Of a stretch of 64,000 nucleotides of DNA, positions 35,766 through 47,067 are shown one piece after another. Source of the DNA: Strobilurus pachycystidiatus (taxonomy: Eukaryota; Basidiomycota; Agaricomycetes; Agaricales; Physalacriaceae); assembly GCA_019915135.1 (NCBI GenBank), contig JAHLMK010000005.1, forward strand, positions 868,001 to 932,000. Reading direction: 5' to 3'. Made by a program: the position numbers and the translations under genes. The notes below the pieces were generated by a model. It was given only the letters and a program-made list of their open reading frames with translations. It had not been told where the DNA came from and made no database searches. The stretch's first letter is position 1. The number at the start of each line of letters is the position of its first letter.

Positions 35766-37038
35766 TTATATTTTTGACGTGTTATCCTCAGCGACTGCGT
35801 TCTGAACAGCACTAAGAACTCTAGCATGCCACACCTTCGAAGTGGCGATGACTCCATAGTTGACACCCAGAGTACGCCCTAATCCAAAATCGAGATGTTG
35901 GCCACGAGAGTCTGTTACCACACCCCCAGCTTCCTCCACAAGTATTGAGCCAGGTGCATGGTCCTGCGGAGATGGTCAATCAACACAGAGCCATTTGAGG
36001 AGCACGAAGACAAACCCATATTTTCTCTTGATATCCGACACCAGTCGGCATGCGCATGTACGCACCACCATCTCCACGCGCCAGACATCCGTACTTCGCC
36101 TGGCTGTCCATCCGAATGGGCGCACGCGTAATTTTGAGTGACGTAGAAATCTTGTCATTCGTGGAATGAGATGAATGCGCAGCCTCTACAGATTCGAGGA
36201 AGTTGAACTCGGGGAGCGAGAACGAGGGCATCGAAATGGGAATAGGCAGGGATCCCTGGAGATTCATCTTTCGTAGTGCTGTTAGCAAGCACGATGACAC
36301 GATGTGAATGAACCCACTTGCTCGGCGCCTTGGCCTCTAACAGCGACGAATATACATCCAAGTGGGCCATCCGGTTTGGACTTGTCGTATGGAAGGTTGG
36401 GGCAACCTATGACTCCAACCTGTACTTGCGAGTCTACGATCAAGGAAAGACAAACAGCGTATTGTTCGCCACGGAGGAAGCCCTTTGTCCCGTCAATAGG
36501 GTCTATGGTCCACATTCCTAGAGATTTTTGGGTGAGATCATGACAGTGAAGGGCGGTGTGTTGAGCTCACGTCCAGTTCTCCCGCCTTGGTAGTTGCCAC
36601 GATCAATTGCATCGAGAATTTCGTCGGCAGTGAGTTCTTGACCAGGGCCAATTCCCCACTCCTTAACATCGCCGACGCCAAGTTCGCCGACGATGGCCTC
36701 GTTGGCCAGTTCGACGATCCGGTTTTTCATTTCTATCCCTGATTCGGCGCGTAGATCTTTCGCGTCTTCTTCGCCGACAATGGGATCTCCAGGAAAGGCC
36801 TTGTACAGCATATTGCTTATGACTGCCTGAGCGGCGTAGTCACCCACTGGAGCAAAACATAGAGAGCGTAAGCGCTGATTGATCTGGGAGTGCAGGACCG
36901 ACCGGTGACGGGGGACTTGTCGCCTTTTGTGAGAGTTTCATTTTTGACGAGCTTATTAAAGACAGAGTTTGTGAGTATCGACGCCCGTCGGACGGCGCTG
37001 ATAGCCAACTGTCTTTCAGCGAGGAAGGCGAGGGACAT
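35766..37038 (-). CDS. MET22: 3'(2'),5'-bisphosphate nucleotidase (PAP phosphatase)
   Basis: The enzyme hydrolyses 3'-phosphoadenosine 5'-phosphate, the by-product of PAPS reduction, to AMP; in yeast it is a lithium and sodium target (Hal2). The start at 37038 gives MSLAFLAERQLAISAVRRAS, the usual N-terminus; an in-frame ATG further upstream would add about ten residues. Metal-binding motifs of the inositol-phosphatase superfamily are clear: GDPIVGEED, WTIDPIDGTKGFLRG and, assembled over an intron, a WDHAPGSILVEEAGG segment near 35920-35960. The C-terminus reads HARVLSAVQNAVAEDNTSKI. Five or so short introns are present. Its ATG is only 93 bp from that of the divergent BFR2 gene. Confidence 0.92.
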
Positions 37039-37131
37039 GATGGCAATGACGAAAGAGACAAATGCGCGCACCCGAGGCCCGATCGAATTTGATTGCCTGC
37101 CGACTTGACATTTTTCTCTTCGCCCTCCATC

Positions 37132-38917
37132 ATGTCCACTCGTATGGATTCCCTCTTCTGCTACTACGTTTACTAATATTCTACGCTCTATAGGTCTTTC
37201 ACTTGCTCAACAACTAGCCGAGCTTGACTCTGCTGCCCCAGTCGGTTCGTGGGCTGTAATTCATCAACACTTTAAAACTCATGCAATCAAGTAGACTTTG
37301 ACCCCGAAAATGCCGAGACTGTACTTGAGGACCGAGACGAGATTGATGTGAATGCAGCAAGGGATCATTATGTTGATGTCGGGTGCGTGAAGTCTTGCTC
37401 AATTTGAACGTAGCATACTGATGCTCTACCAGGCCTAGCACACTACGAAAAGCCCACGACAGTATTCTGGATCCCAAGTATGGCGCAGTACGCACGTCTA
37501 GGAAGAGTCTTATGGATCAAGACGAAGAGTCGGATGAGGATGTGGAGCCCTCTGGTTCCGAATCTGAGCATGAACCGCACCAACATGTTGACGAGAACGA
37601 GGACGAGGACGATAGTTCTGAAGACGACCAAGACAAACAAGAGGCAGAAAAGGGAACAGGGGATGTGGAAGCGGAAGATACATCGTCTCGACACGAAGAG
37701 GAAGAGGAAGAGGAGGACTTATCATCAACTCTGAAGCGCAACCGCGAGCAAGATCGTCGGAAGGGTCTGGCTGTCTCACAGCAACTGGTGCGTGGTCTTG
37801 TCGCATCAGACTCTACATTCTCCTAAACGTAGGTCAGGCTACCTGGAACTCTCTCTTGGACGCTAGAATTCGATTACAGAAATCTGTGACCGCGGCAAAT
37901 CGACTACCGGTACAGTCATACCATATGTTCTTCGTTCAACCTCTCACGCGACTTAGGCGACATCTGATGTACCTGTGGCATCAGAGTCACTAGATGGTAT
38001 GCTTCAAGAGGCTATGGCATTGTCTGAGGATCTGTTCGACCTTCAAGAGGTATGTAGCTCGTTTCCTGCCGTGAGACCACTTCTCAGCCCGATCAGAGTA
38101 TGCTGGACTTACCACCACGAAAACGAAGACGAATTCAGGACGAGTCTGATGCCGATTCGTACTTTCGCGATGCGTCCAAGCAAGCTGCTGCCATCGAGAA
38201 CAGGTTAGATATCTACGATCCAATCCCTCGGTTGTTCTCACAGCACATACAGCTACCATCCTCAAATGTTACAGACCTTAAACAAGTGGTCTGCCAAGAT
38301 ACAGGCGGTCGCCCCTTCGGTTCTATTGCAATCCAACCGCAATACTTTCTCGAAAAGCTCGCAAAACCTCAAGTCGGCTGTTCAGCTCATCGACGAGGCT
38401 CTCAAAGACCAGTCAAAGCTTCTACAGCGGACGCAGCTCTGGAGAGGAAAAGGAGCACGTCTTGAAGACCGTTCAATACCAGAGGACGAGGAGGACCGGG
38501 ACACGGAGATATTTGACGATACCGACTTTTACCAGCAACTTCTCCGAGATATCATTGATGCCAAAAATGGTACAAATGGGGCTGATGACTGGGTTGTTGC
38601 GCAGAAGCAAAGGAAAGCGAAGAAAAAAGTTGATACCAAAGCTAGCAAAGGGCGGAAAATTAGGTAGGGTGACTTTAACCCCCCGAGATCTGATCTCGAA
38701 GCTGATGCAATAACCTAGGTATGACGTGCACGAGAAGTTGCAGAATTTCATGGTCCCCATCAGTGTTCAAGGCGCTTGGCACGAGCAGCAAATCGATGAG
38801 CTTTTCGGGTCGATATTGGGACTTGGCTTGGAGAATGCCTTAGGGACTGAACCTGTGCCAGGTGCTGATGCGGGGGTTCAGGATGTAGTACAAGGTGGAT
38901 TTAGGGTATTTGGCTAG
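37132..38917 (+). CDS. BFR2: Ribosome biogenesis factor Bfr2 / AATF
   Basis: Bfr2 is a nucleolar protein of the small-subunit processome. The first exon is only ten bases (ATG TCC ACT C), joined over a GTATGG...CTATAG intron to LSLAQQLAELDSAAPVDFDP. The conserved LRKAHDSILDPKYGAVRTSR box follows, then an acidic Asp/Glu/Ser-rich stretch of about 80 residues. Further exons give the AATF leucine-zipper region and RSIPEDEEDRDTEIFDDTDF with YQQLLRDIID. The C-terminal TRAUB domain includes YDVHEKLQNFMVPI and the end DVVQGGFRVFG. About eight introns were inferred. The acidic run is encoded by a gaa/gag-rich stretch near 37690-37720. Family membership is clear. Confidence 0.87.
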
Positions 38918-39218
38918 TGTGTAGTCTCAGACGTATCGTGTCACTGTAGTGTGGCGCCGAATGCCGCGATGCCACAGCACAACAGGATCAAATAGTCCAT
39001 TCCCGACGCGCATCACATCAAACTCACCCTTTGGTCCTTCACGTACAACTCCGCAGCCTGCTTCAATCAGCCACCAGTACTGCTTCGCGTCCGCATACCC
39101 GACGTCGGTACACTGTGTGCATTTGTCGAGTCCGCATCTAACACTCTTGCCACGCACACCTTGAGCAGCGAAAGTGAATCAGCTCGATAATAGACTTCAG
39201 CCTACCCCACACTTCGAC

Positions 39219-41323
39219 ATGGACTCATTCGATGACGAGAACCCGTTCGAAACCGAGGGGGACCGCACTCCGTCCGCCACATCGTCCACCTCCAAGGTGG
39301 ATATATCCGAGCCACCATCCCCTCCGGCCCATACGTCCAGCTTCCCCCAGTCTGCAAGAAGCGACTCGGGCTTCCCTTCGACAGCTCGCGAAACGCAGTC
39401 CAACTTCAAGGTCGACTTTTGCTGTGCGAGGGACCGCGTACTGCACTCTGGCGATGACGTTGAAATAGTGGTAAGAGCGGCCTCAATACCTCAATCTCGT
39501 GTTCTCTGACGTCTCTTGCCGAGTAAAGATCACAGATGCCATAAAGACGACTCTGAACTCGAGTTCCCCGTATATTGCTTATTCTATTCAAACCGGTGTA
39601 CGCGATCCCGTCCCTCGTTCTAGTCCGTTTTGTCTCATAATCTGGTCAGAATGCGACGGCCCATCACAGATATTCCGAGTTCGAGTCCTTGAGAAGCAAC
39701 CTATCCAAGCTGTACCCTACCCTCATCATTCCGCCCATACCGTCCAAGCAGTCCCTCGGCGAATATGCAGTGAAACAAGGACGGGCCAAGGAGGACGTCG
39801 CCCTCATTGCGAGGCGCAAGAGGATGCTCCAGAATTTCCTCAATCGTTTGGCTCGCCATCCAATCCTTTCAAATGAGCATGTCTTCCATCGCTTCCTCGA
39901 TGGTGAAGTCTCATGGGTCAGTCTACATCTCCAAAGTAACAGATCTCTTGACTGATTGCCCCTCAGACGGAAGTACTCAACTCACCCCCAATATCTCTCC
40001 TGCCCAAAAACATACTAAAGGCTCCTTCACACAACCCCACTGATCAAAACGCGTCTCCCGCCTATGCTGCACTGCCCAATCCCTCTGCTGCACACCCCCT
40101 GCGACAGCCTGACCAGCGCTTCCTTGATTCGGAGGCATTCACGAACAAATTCGCCACTCACCTGAGCGGTCCCATGGAGAAGGTAACCCGTCGGGCAATC
40201 AAGAGATGGTCTGGTGCGCTGTCCAACATACTTACGCTATTGTGTCGGTTGACCAACCTGAAAACTTAGATGATGCACAAGACCACTCGGAACTCGGAGC
40301 TGCCCTCAACGGCTTCAGTCTGAACGAAAGTGACGAGTTAGCTGCCGCAATTGAGAAGACCGGTCAGGCGGTAGATACCACCTATCTGCAGACCACCAAG
40401 CTTGTAAGTGATAATCATGAGCCGTCACGTTCGTTTTCTGATGCATCGTCGGTCAGACCCAAGAACTCGAGCAGAATTGGGCTGAACCGCTGCACGAATA
40501 TGCTCAGTTTGCGTCCATAATCAAGAAATTGTTGGCGTATCGGCACCAGAAACATGTTCAGTACGAAATGACCCAGGATGTTCTGGAGTCGAAACGGGAA
40601 TCTTTGGAAGAGCTCGAGAAGAGTGAGAGGGAGGCTCGTCGTCTAGAGGCTGCTCTTGGGCGAGGGCGCGCGCCTGTTCCTCGGTCTCCTTCAGAGCCAG
40701 ACGCGCAGGGCAGTGAAGTCGGTAGCCCTACAGACGGCGAGGATGAAGAACCAAATCCATCCTCCGGCTATTTGCCACCACACCCTGGGCCTAGTCATGT
40801 GCAGCGGCGCACAAGGACGCCTGGCATGGGTCTGTTGAATGCTTTGAGCTACACCCTCCATGGAATGATGGATGTCGATCCTGAGACGGCGCGTCGCAAT
40901 AATATATCGAAGACGCGTGAATCGATTTCACAGGTCAGTCGTTTCTCCTCTTAGCCTGTACATGGTTAAGTTTCCCCAACAGCTTGAAGACGCCCTTCAT
41001 TTGGCAACTCAGGACCTGAAATACTCAAGCTCGACAATACAAGCTGATCTAGATAGGTTCCAGCGTCAAAAAGTGGCTGATCTTCGGGAAATGACCATTT
41101 CCATGGCTCGAAGTCATCGTGACTGGTGTAAGAAGGTCGGTGCCTTTCTCTCCGAGTCGTTCCCGGTTGTTGCCTGACTCCTTGCCGGTAGAACTTGGAA
41201 GCCTGGGAAGAGGCCAAGAAGGAAATTGAAAAGATTCCTGAGCATCCCAACACGAGTAACCTGAATGAAAGTACAGCGCCGCAGAAACGGAGAGACTCAA
41301 CAGCTACTGTTAACGGCCGATGA
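39219..41323 (+). CDS. ATG20: Sorting nexin of the Atg20/Snx41 type (PX-BAR)
   Basis: These proteins bind PtdIns3P through a PX domain and act in endosome-to-Golgi retrieval and selective autophagy. The start at 39219 gives MDSFDDENPFETEGDRTPSA. The PX domain spans two or three exons: CCARDRVLHSGDDVEIV, then HHRYSEFESLRSNLSKLYPT with the PtdIns3P-binding RYSEF, the PPIPSKQSLGEYAV loop and RRKRMLQNFLNRLARHPIL. A BAR-like coiled-coil region follows, with a Ser/Pro-rich insert (about 40680-40800) as in Snx41/Atg20. The end near 41230-41323 is a Lys/Glu-rich helix and TVNGR. About eight short introns were inferred. Whether it is Atg20 or Snx41 proper is not decidable, since many fungi have one merged orthologue. 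Confidence 0.78.
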
Positions 41324-41554
41324 TGTATGTACCTAAGATACCTAGTCGTTTCATCGATAACAATTGGGACTTGGATAATTTTTCTTTCTTCATATACCTC
41401 GACTGAATACAACACGATATACATAGTCATTCTTAGCTATACTGATACCGATTTTACGGGTCCGATACTGGACTCGGCCAAATCATCGATGTCATCTGTC
41501 AATGTGAATTTGTGGCGATCAACCTCAATCACTTACGTGCCACAACATCTGACG

Positions 41555-42645
41555 ATGTTCTCACTCCTCTCATCTGCACTCTCATCCATGTTTGAACCGG
41601 AGACACCAAAGGAGCGCGTTCTTTTGATCCTAGTTGGCCTGGTTGGGTCAGGCAAGGTAAGTAGTTAAATCCGAGTCGTCCGAGTCCGCGCGTGATTTCA
41701 CAGCGACTGTTTAGAGTACCTTTGCCCAGGCGTTACAGGAACACCTTCCCCATTTCCGACGCTGTAATCAAGATGATCTAGGCAATAGGCACCAAGTGGA
41801 ACGTCTCGCGCGCGACAGTCTCCGTCAAGGCTTCTCTGTGTGCATCGACCGAACAAATTTCAACGAGCTGTGAGTACCTCACTAACACTCTAAATCACCG
41901 GAGCGTATTGAAGTGCCTGCTTCCATTCAGACAAAGAAGCTATTGGATTGAGATTGCCCACGAGTTTCCCGGAACTTTGATATGGGTTATTGTTTTCGAT
42001 ACGCCGTATGAGGTGAAGATTGAGCCCTTTGCAAATGGCATCTGGGGTTGACATGGTACTGATCTTCACACATAGATCTGTGCTTCTCGCTTGAAAGAAC
42101 GTAAGATCTATTCAAGTGTTTTTCTGTGTGATATCGTGTACGCATTTATTTATTCGCTAGGTACATCACACCCTACCATCAAGAGTCCCGAGCAGGGCCT
42201 GGATGTACTTGCGCGCTTCGCATCTGACTTCTCCCCACCAAGGAGCCATGAGGGCTACCAGCGCTGCCTGCACCTGACGCCCGATCAGACGGTGCTCAAC
42301 TACTCTCAGGCTGATATTGAAACGATCTTGGAAAGTGTACGGAATTCTGTACCTGTCCAGCCTCCGGAAGTTGCCAGTCTCCATTCTAGAAGTGCTCCTC
42401 GAGGCTCACGTCCCTATTCATATCGTGGCGGGCGCGGAGCTGGTGGAAATGGTGGCGGATATAGAAGGGGCATCCGGGGAGGATACATCAGAAGCCAGCG
42501 AGGCGTCGAGGCGTTCGCTCATGACCGTGCTGAAACGAATGCGTCGGAGTCATCAGCAGCGATATTGCACGGTCAAACCTGTGTAGTCGAGCCTGCAGGG
42601 CAAGCGACTCAAGAAGACGGAAGGGAGGCGGAGGTACCAGTTTAG
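41555..42645 (+). CDS. P-loop nucleic-acid-kinase-like protein with RGG tail
   Basis: The P-loop reads LVGLVGSGK|STFAQAL, split by an intron (GTAAGT...TTTAG). FRRCNQDDLGNRHQVERLAR and VCIDRTNFNEL follow, then WIEIAHEFPG and IVFDTPYE. After a further intron come ASRLKERTSHPTIKSPEQG and a lid-like FSPPRSHEGYQRCLHL. This order matches the AAA_33-type kinase domain of polynucleotide kinases and aprataxin-linked plant proteins. The C-terminal 90 residues are Gly/Arg-rich (SYRGGRGAGGNGGGYRRG), a likely RNA-binding RGG box. No phosphatase or HIT domain is visible. The start at 41555 (MFSLLSSALSS) is conservative; an in-frame ATG at 41489 would add 22 residues. The substrate is unknown; nucleic-acid 5'-OH is inference. 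Confidence 0.7.
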
Positions 42646-42929
42646 ACAGGAGAAGACCTGATATCGTATACCCCGCGCGAACTAATTCAGATCAGCAGTC
42701 GAAAAGGATCGAAATAATATCCATCATATTGTACATAGGTTACTGCTCCGTCATGCACGGTGTGTGGAAACTGGAAGATGAACAGCATTCGCGGATTAAC
42801 TCGTGAAAACGCCGGCTAGCAGAACAGATGAGTGTGCACGGATCATGCCTTTTCAGAATTCCTCGGGTGGAGATACGCCCCGTTTACAAAGACAATAAGA
42901 GGCGCCGAGTGAGCAAAGACGTCTGTCAC

Positions 42930-43884
42930 TCAAGATTCCTCTGATTGTTCCACAGCCTTCATACGCTGACCGAGAATTTTTGCACTGACCTAAACGGAGA
43001 TGTGATTAGCCTTACATGAACTCTTAAGCTGTGGTGACTCGAGACGGTACAAACATTACGGATATGCATGGCCGCACGGTCTACGCCGAACCTTTGGCTA
43101 CGCTCGTATTCCTTCAAAGCCTCCTCCAACTGACCAGCTGATGGACATTAGTCCCGTTGAAGACCAGAGCAGCAGCAAGGCAGAGCTTCAACGTACTGGC
43201 TTCGAGAACGGCTGCCAGGTTGAATGCTATCTCAGGGTCTTCTGGGGCAAGCGTGGATGCAATCTTGAGATGGTGTAAAGCTAGGTCCGGGCGGGAGACT
43301 GGGGACACGACATAAGCACTAGCCAAATCTATGGGTGGGGGGCGCGTTAGATAGCGAAGCAATGTAGACAAATCGAATTACATACTGGTGTGTGTGTCCG
43401 GGCTGGCAGGTTGGATGGCAATAGATTCCTTCCATACGGTGATGGCTTGGTCGAATTCCTCTGGCGTGTAATATTAAAAGCGCTGAGAAAGCAAGGTAGA
43501 TTGGCGGACGGACTGAGGTGGTAGTGGGTGACGCCGAGATTGAATAACACGCTCGCGTCGCGTTTAATTTCAGCGCTGCGTTGGTAGAGTGCTTTAGCAC
43601 TTTGTAGGTCACCCTCTTCAAGTTTCTGAGTTCCCTGTTCCAAACATCGATTTGCCTCTGCCTCTGCAGGGTCAGCGGCGGTAGAGTGTGCGGTCGTAGA
43701 AGTGGCCCAGCCTGTCGAAGATGTTGGAGAGGGACCGGTATGAGCCTTACCAATGAAACTTACGCTTGGAATAAGAAGTAGTGGCAACGGGAACGCGTCT
43801 CACAGCCAAAGGGAGGCTGCGCTGCACTAGTCGTGAAGCAGCCCTGAGTCCGACGACCCGAGCAGCAGAGCGTGCGGCAAACAT
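42930..43884 (-). CDS. TPR protein with probable mitochondrial presequence
   Basis: The ATG at 43884 opens MFAARSAARVVGLRAASRLV, an Arg/Ala-rich segment without acidic residues that looks like a matrix-targeting presequence. Tetratricopeptide-type helices follow: ANRCLEQGTQKLEEGDLQSA, KALYQRSAEIKRDASVLFNL, then FDQAITVWKESIAIQPAQPD, LALHHLKIASTLAPEDPEIA and EEALKEYERSQRFGVDRAAM. The last exon gives VSAKILGQRMKAVEQSEES. Joins across about five short introns keep frame. No specific family was recognised. It shares a 127-bp divergent promoter with TIM23, consistent with mitochondrial function, but that link is inference. Confidence 0.7.
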
Positions 43885-43931
43885 GGGCGCACTGAGCAAG
43901 ACTTGACAGTGGTATTTCCAAACGGGGCCAT

Positions 43932-43937
43932 CACGTG
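43932..43937. promoter_or_regulatory. CACGTG E-box between TPR gene and TIM23
   Basis: The palindrome CACGTG lies 48 bp from the TPR start codon and 75 bp from the TIM23 start codon. bHLH factors such as Cbf1 bind such sites in fungi. Its use here is inferred only from position in a very short shared promoter. Confidence 0.35.
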
Positions 43938-44011
43938 CGGCTCAAATTTTTGGACCGGTCGATCACTACGTCGTACGTTGCTAACAGCGTCCACCCTCTC
44001 CCTTCTCCAAA

Positions 44012-44926
44012 ATGTCGACCCCCTCGTCCGACTCGTCCAGCCGCAGCAGCCCGACCGACTACCTTAGAAACGCAGTGTTTGGCGGGCCGTCGGCGGCGGC
44101 GTCGCCGGACAGCCCCGCGACAGCATCAGACCTGCTGCTGGGCGCGTATGACCCAGCAAGGCTGCACCCGCTGGCCGAATTCGGCGACAAATTAGATTAT
44201 CTCCTTCTCGAAGACGACAAGACAAGCGAGGTCCCTGGGGCTGGGACTCCGCTTCCCTCGCGTGGCTGGAGTGACGACTTATGTTACGGGACTGGCACGA
44301 TGTATCTCGGTGGTGCGTTGGATCTCTTTGACATTACCGCTTTCGCTACTTCTCCCTCGCTTTGGGCCTCGTTGTTCTCCCTGAGTCCACTCTCACCTTA
44401 TCGCGACATCGCGCATGTCCCCCTGCTGCCCACTTCGGCCACTCTTATTGTCTTGCCCCGTCACATGCTCACCCTGGTTTACCAAGGTCTCGCCCTTGGA
44501 GGCGTTTGGGGATTGCGCGAAGGCGCCAGCAGGCCGCTTGCCGTCTCAAACAGCAGGCTACGGATCAACAGTATCCTAAATTCCGTCACTCGTCGAGGCA
44601 CATTCATTGGCAACTCCGCTGGTGTTCTCGGTCCGTCCTTCTCTCGCCGAATCGCCTTGCAATTAATCTTCCCGTAGCCCTGGTGTACAATGGAGTAAAC
44701 TCTTCAATTGACTCTGCGAGAGGGAAGCACGATATTCTCGGCAGTATGGGAGCTGGGGGCATTACGGGAGCTCTCTACAAGTCAACAGGTCCGTTCCTTA
44801 TGCTCCCTACGCTGCTTTGTCTGTGATCTTCACACCTTTACAGCCGGAGTAAAGCCTGCGCTCACAGCCGCCATATTCATGTCCGGAGTAGCAGGAGTTT
44901 GGAGTTATGTCAAAAAGATCGTATAA
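44012..44926 (+). CDS. TIM23: Mitochondrial import channel subunit Tim23
   Basis: Tim23 forms the presequence translocase channel of the inner membrane. The start at 44012 gives MSTPSSDSSSRSSPTDYLRN, then a hydrophilic intermembrane domain with LGAYDPARLHPLAEFGDKLD and LDYLLLEDDK. The channel domain begins GWSDDLCYGTGTMYLG. After an intron it continues GLALGGVWGLREGASRPL, RINSILNSVTRRGTFIGNSA, and then YNGVNSSIDSARGKHDILGS and GAGGITGALYKST. The last exon gives AGVKPALTAAIFMSG and ends VKKIV. Glycine-rich helices and the GAGGITGALYK motif are hallmarks of the Tim17/22/23 family; the long acidic N-terminus makes it Tim23. Confidence 0.9.
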
Positions 44927-45282
44927 CCATTTCACTATGTATATTCTACTAATACACACCTCTCGTTAATCGCTGGTAATTGCTTGAGCTATTTTCTCTG
45001 TATTTCTGCAGACGCTGATATCTCTTTTTGGCGCGCAAATGGCTTTTTTCAGTTAGGTCGCGGCATATCGTTTGCCATATCAGGGCTCCCGATCTCTGAC
45101 ATACTTCCAGAACCCTAAGCTGATGTGTCCTCAACCTCGTTTTATTCCCTCGATGGCATTGGACGTCATCCCTTCGGCCAAAGGATATAAATGTTGCTCT
45201 CCTGCTGTACCGAGATCTGATTTGAGCATACATTGCCACGTACTCCAACTCCAACACTCGCTGGCCAGCTCTTTGACTCTTG

Positions 45283-46574
45283 ATGCCCCATATTTCCATG
45301 TTCCTCATGACGATGTCCCTGCACCACCGTTCTGTTCACGACTCTGAAGACAATAATGACCCACATGATATCTCTTTTGTTAGGACAAAAGCTGTTGCGC
45401 CTTTCCAGATTCTGCTTCGCCAGCGTCGCAAATTGAGGGTCAGCTCTCCTCCCTTCCGGTTCCTTACTTGTAACTCATCTTGCTTAGGCGCAATGCAATT
45501 CTGTCCTGGAGGTCCAGCGGCACCCTCCGGCTCGCCTGAAATCACATAGCCGTGTTCGCCGCCGCTCCCTCCAATTTCGTTCGCAATATAATTGCGTTCG
45601 AAAGTCTGATCGAATCAGTATCGATTCCTCGCCACAGTCCTTCTCAGGCGCAGGCTTTGTGCAAGGTAACGGGCAGTCGGCTTCGGCATCTTCGGGGCAA
45701 GGCTCTTCCTTCCAGCGCCCTCCTTCTTCCAATCACAACAGGGCACAACCCCGAATCCAGGTGTCCTCGCTTTTGTCTAGCTATCACCGAAGGTGTGATT
45801 CCAATCAAATTGGATTATTGTGTGTCCCATTGAGAATCTGATTCCGGGAACAGACCGTACCACTATCATCTAGAAGTCGTTCAGCACCCGATAAAAACAG
45901 CCGAATTTCGCAATGCCAGTTTGTCGAGGCTGCCATTGACCCCACCGTTGGTGGCAAAACTCACGGTGAGGGATGCGCACGGAAACAAACTCACCCCGTG
46001 AGTGAACAGCAACTCGACCGGCGCTCGCTAAATTTTCGCTAATTACAGCCAAGACGAGTTGCCATTCCTTGTCGCACATCTCTCTCTTTTCACCGAGAAT
46101 GGCCTGACACCCGTTGACGGCGAACGGCGGGCTACACCACCCATACTTTACGGCAAGCTCGTCTCAAATATCGATGTCCTAGAAGATCTTCAGGGTAACG
46201 AGGGCTTATTCTTTATCTTCCCGGACGTCAGTATACGTTGGCAGGGCCGGTTTCGTCTTCGGGTATCCCTCATGAAGATCGCTAGGCAAGCATGTTTATA
46301 CAGCGTTTGAGAAGGGTCTTATTCATTAATTGTAGCCCATTTAGTATCGATCCGTCTGGCCATGTCACGATGGCTCAGTCCGAGCGGTTTTTGGCTGAAG
46401 TACAGACACATCCGTTTGAGGTCGTTTCGCAAGATCAGTATACTGCTGTTGGTGAGTAGGCTTGTGATATCATGTCGCACAGCATGGCTCTTAACCGAAG
46501 TAGCTCCAACTCGACTTACTCAAGCATTCATTCGGCAAGGCTCAAGGATGTTTTCCTTCTTACCCCAGTCTTAG
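45283..46574 (+). CDS. Velvet-domain regulator
   Basis: Velvet proteins (VeA, VelB, VosA, VelC) are fungal transcription factors for light response, development and secondary metabolism. A six-exon model keeps frame throughout: 45283-45438, 45488-45792, 45854-45997, 46049-46285, 46336-46451 and 46501-46574, giving 343 residues. The velvet core is visible as PYHYHLEVVQHPIKTAEF, RLPLTPPLVAKLTV, ELPFLVAHLSLFTENGLTPV, LEDLQGNEGLFFIFPDVSIR and GRFRLRVSLMKIA, then SERFLAEVQTHPFEVVSQDQ and the closing APTRLTQAFIRQGSRM. The intron 46286-46335 must start GC. The N-terminal 150 residues are basic and Ser/Gln-rich with no recognised domain, so exons 1-2 are less certain. VelB/VosA-type is likely, but the subtype is not resolved. 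Confidence 0.72.
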
Positions 46575-47067
46575 CCGCCGTGTTTCCATCCCCTCCCCCC
46601 AACTTCGTTCTAACCCGCACATCCCAGGCGGCCTTTTCGTATCGCTTCGCGGTTGTATCTTTGTTGAATTGTACCCATAGACTTCGTTCGTTCTCCTCCA
46701 TTTCGTACTTGGACCCCCAAGTCGATTATGTTTATTGCTTCGTGTGACACACCTTCCTTCACTTGTATGCCTGACCATCCGTCTATTGATTGTTTCCACC
46801 GTGCTCGAGGCTGTTCAGACCGTAGCTGATTAATGGCGGATGTGACGGCAAAAATTTGACGCATCGTTCACTTCTCACCGAAGTCTTGTCTATTTTTGAT
46901 GACGCCACAGCTGCTGCGATCTACAAAGAGAGCGGAGGCGATACATGCTAGTGGCGGTGCTTGCTAATGCCGCAGCTGCCGAGCCGGCACGTGGTGATCT
47001 TAAATAATGATGAGATCAGCCAATGGCAATAGACACCTTTTCAAACTTGCCTCTGACGACCGCCTCG
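46575..47067. other. Intergenic region before the CYSTM gene
   Basis: This is the velvet 3' flank and the promoter of the CYSTM-protein gene. Open frames of 80-90 codons on both strands look like chance frames. A ctgccgagccggcacgtggtga word near 46978 contains CACGTG. Nothing else was recognised. Confidence 0.35.
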
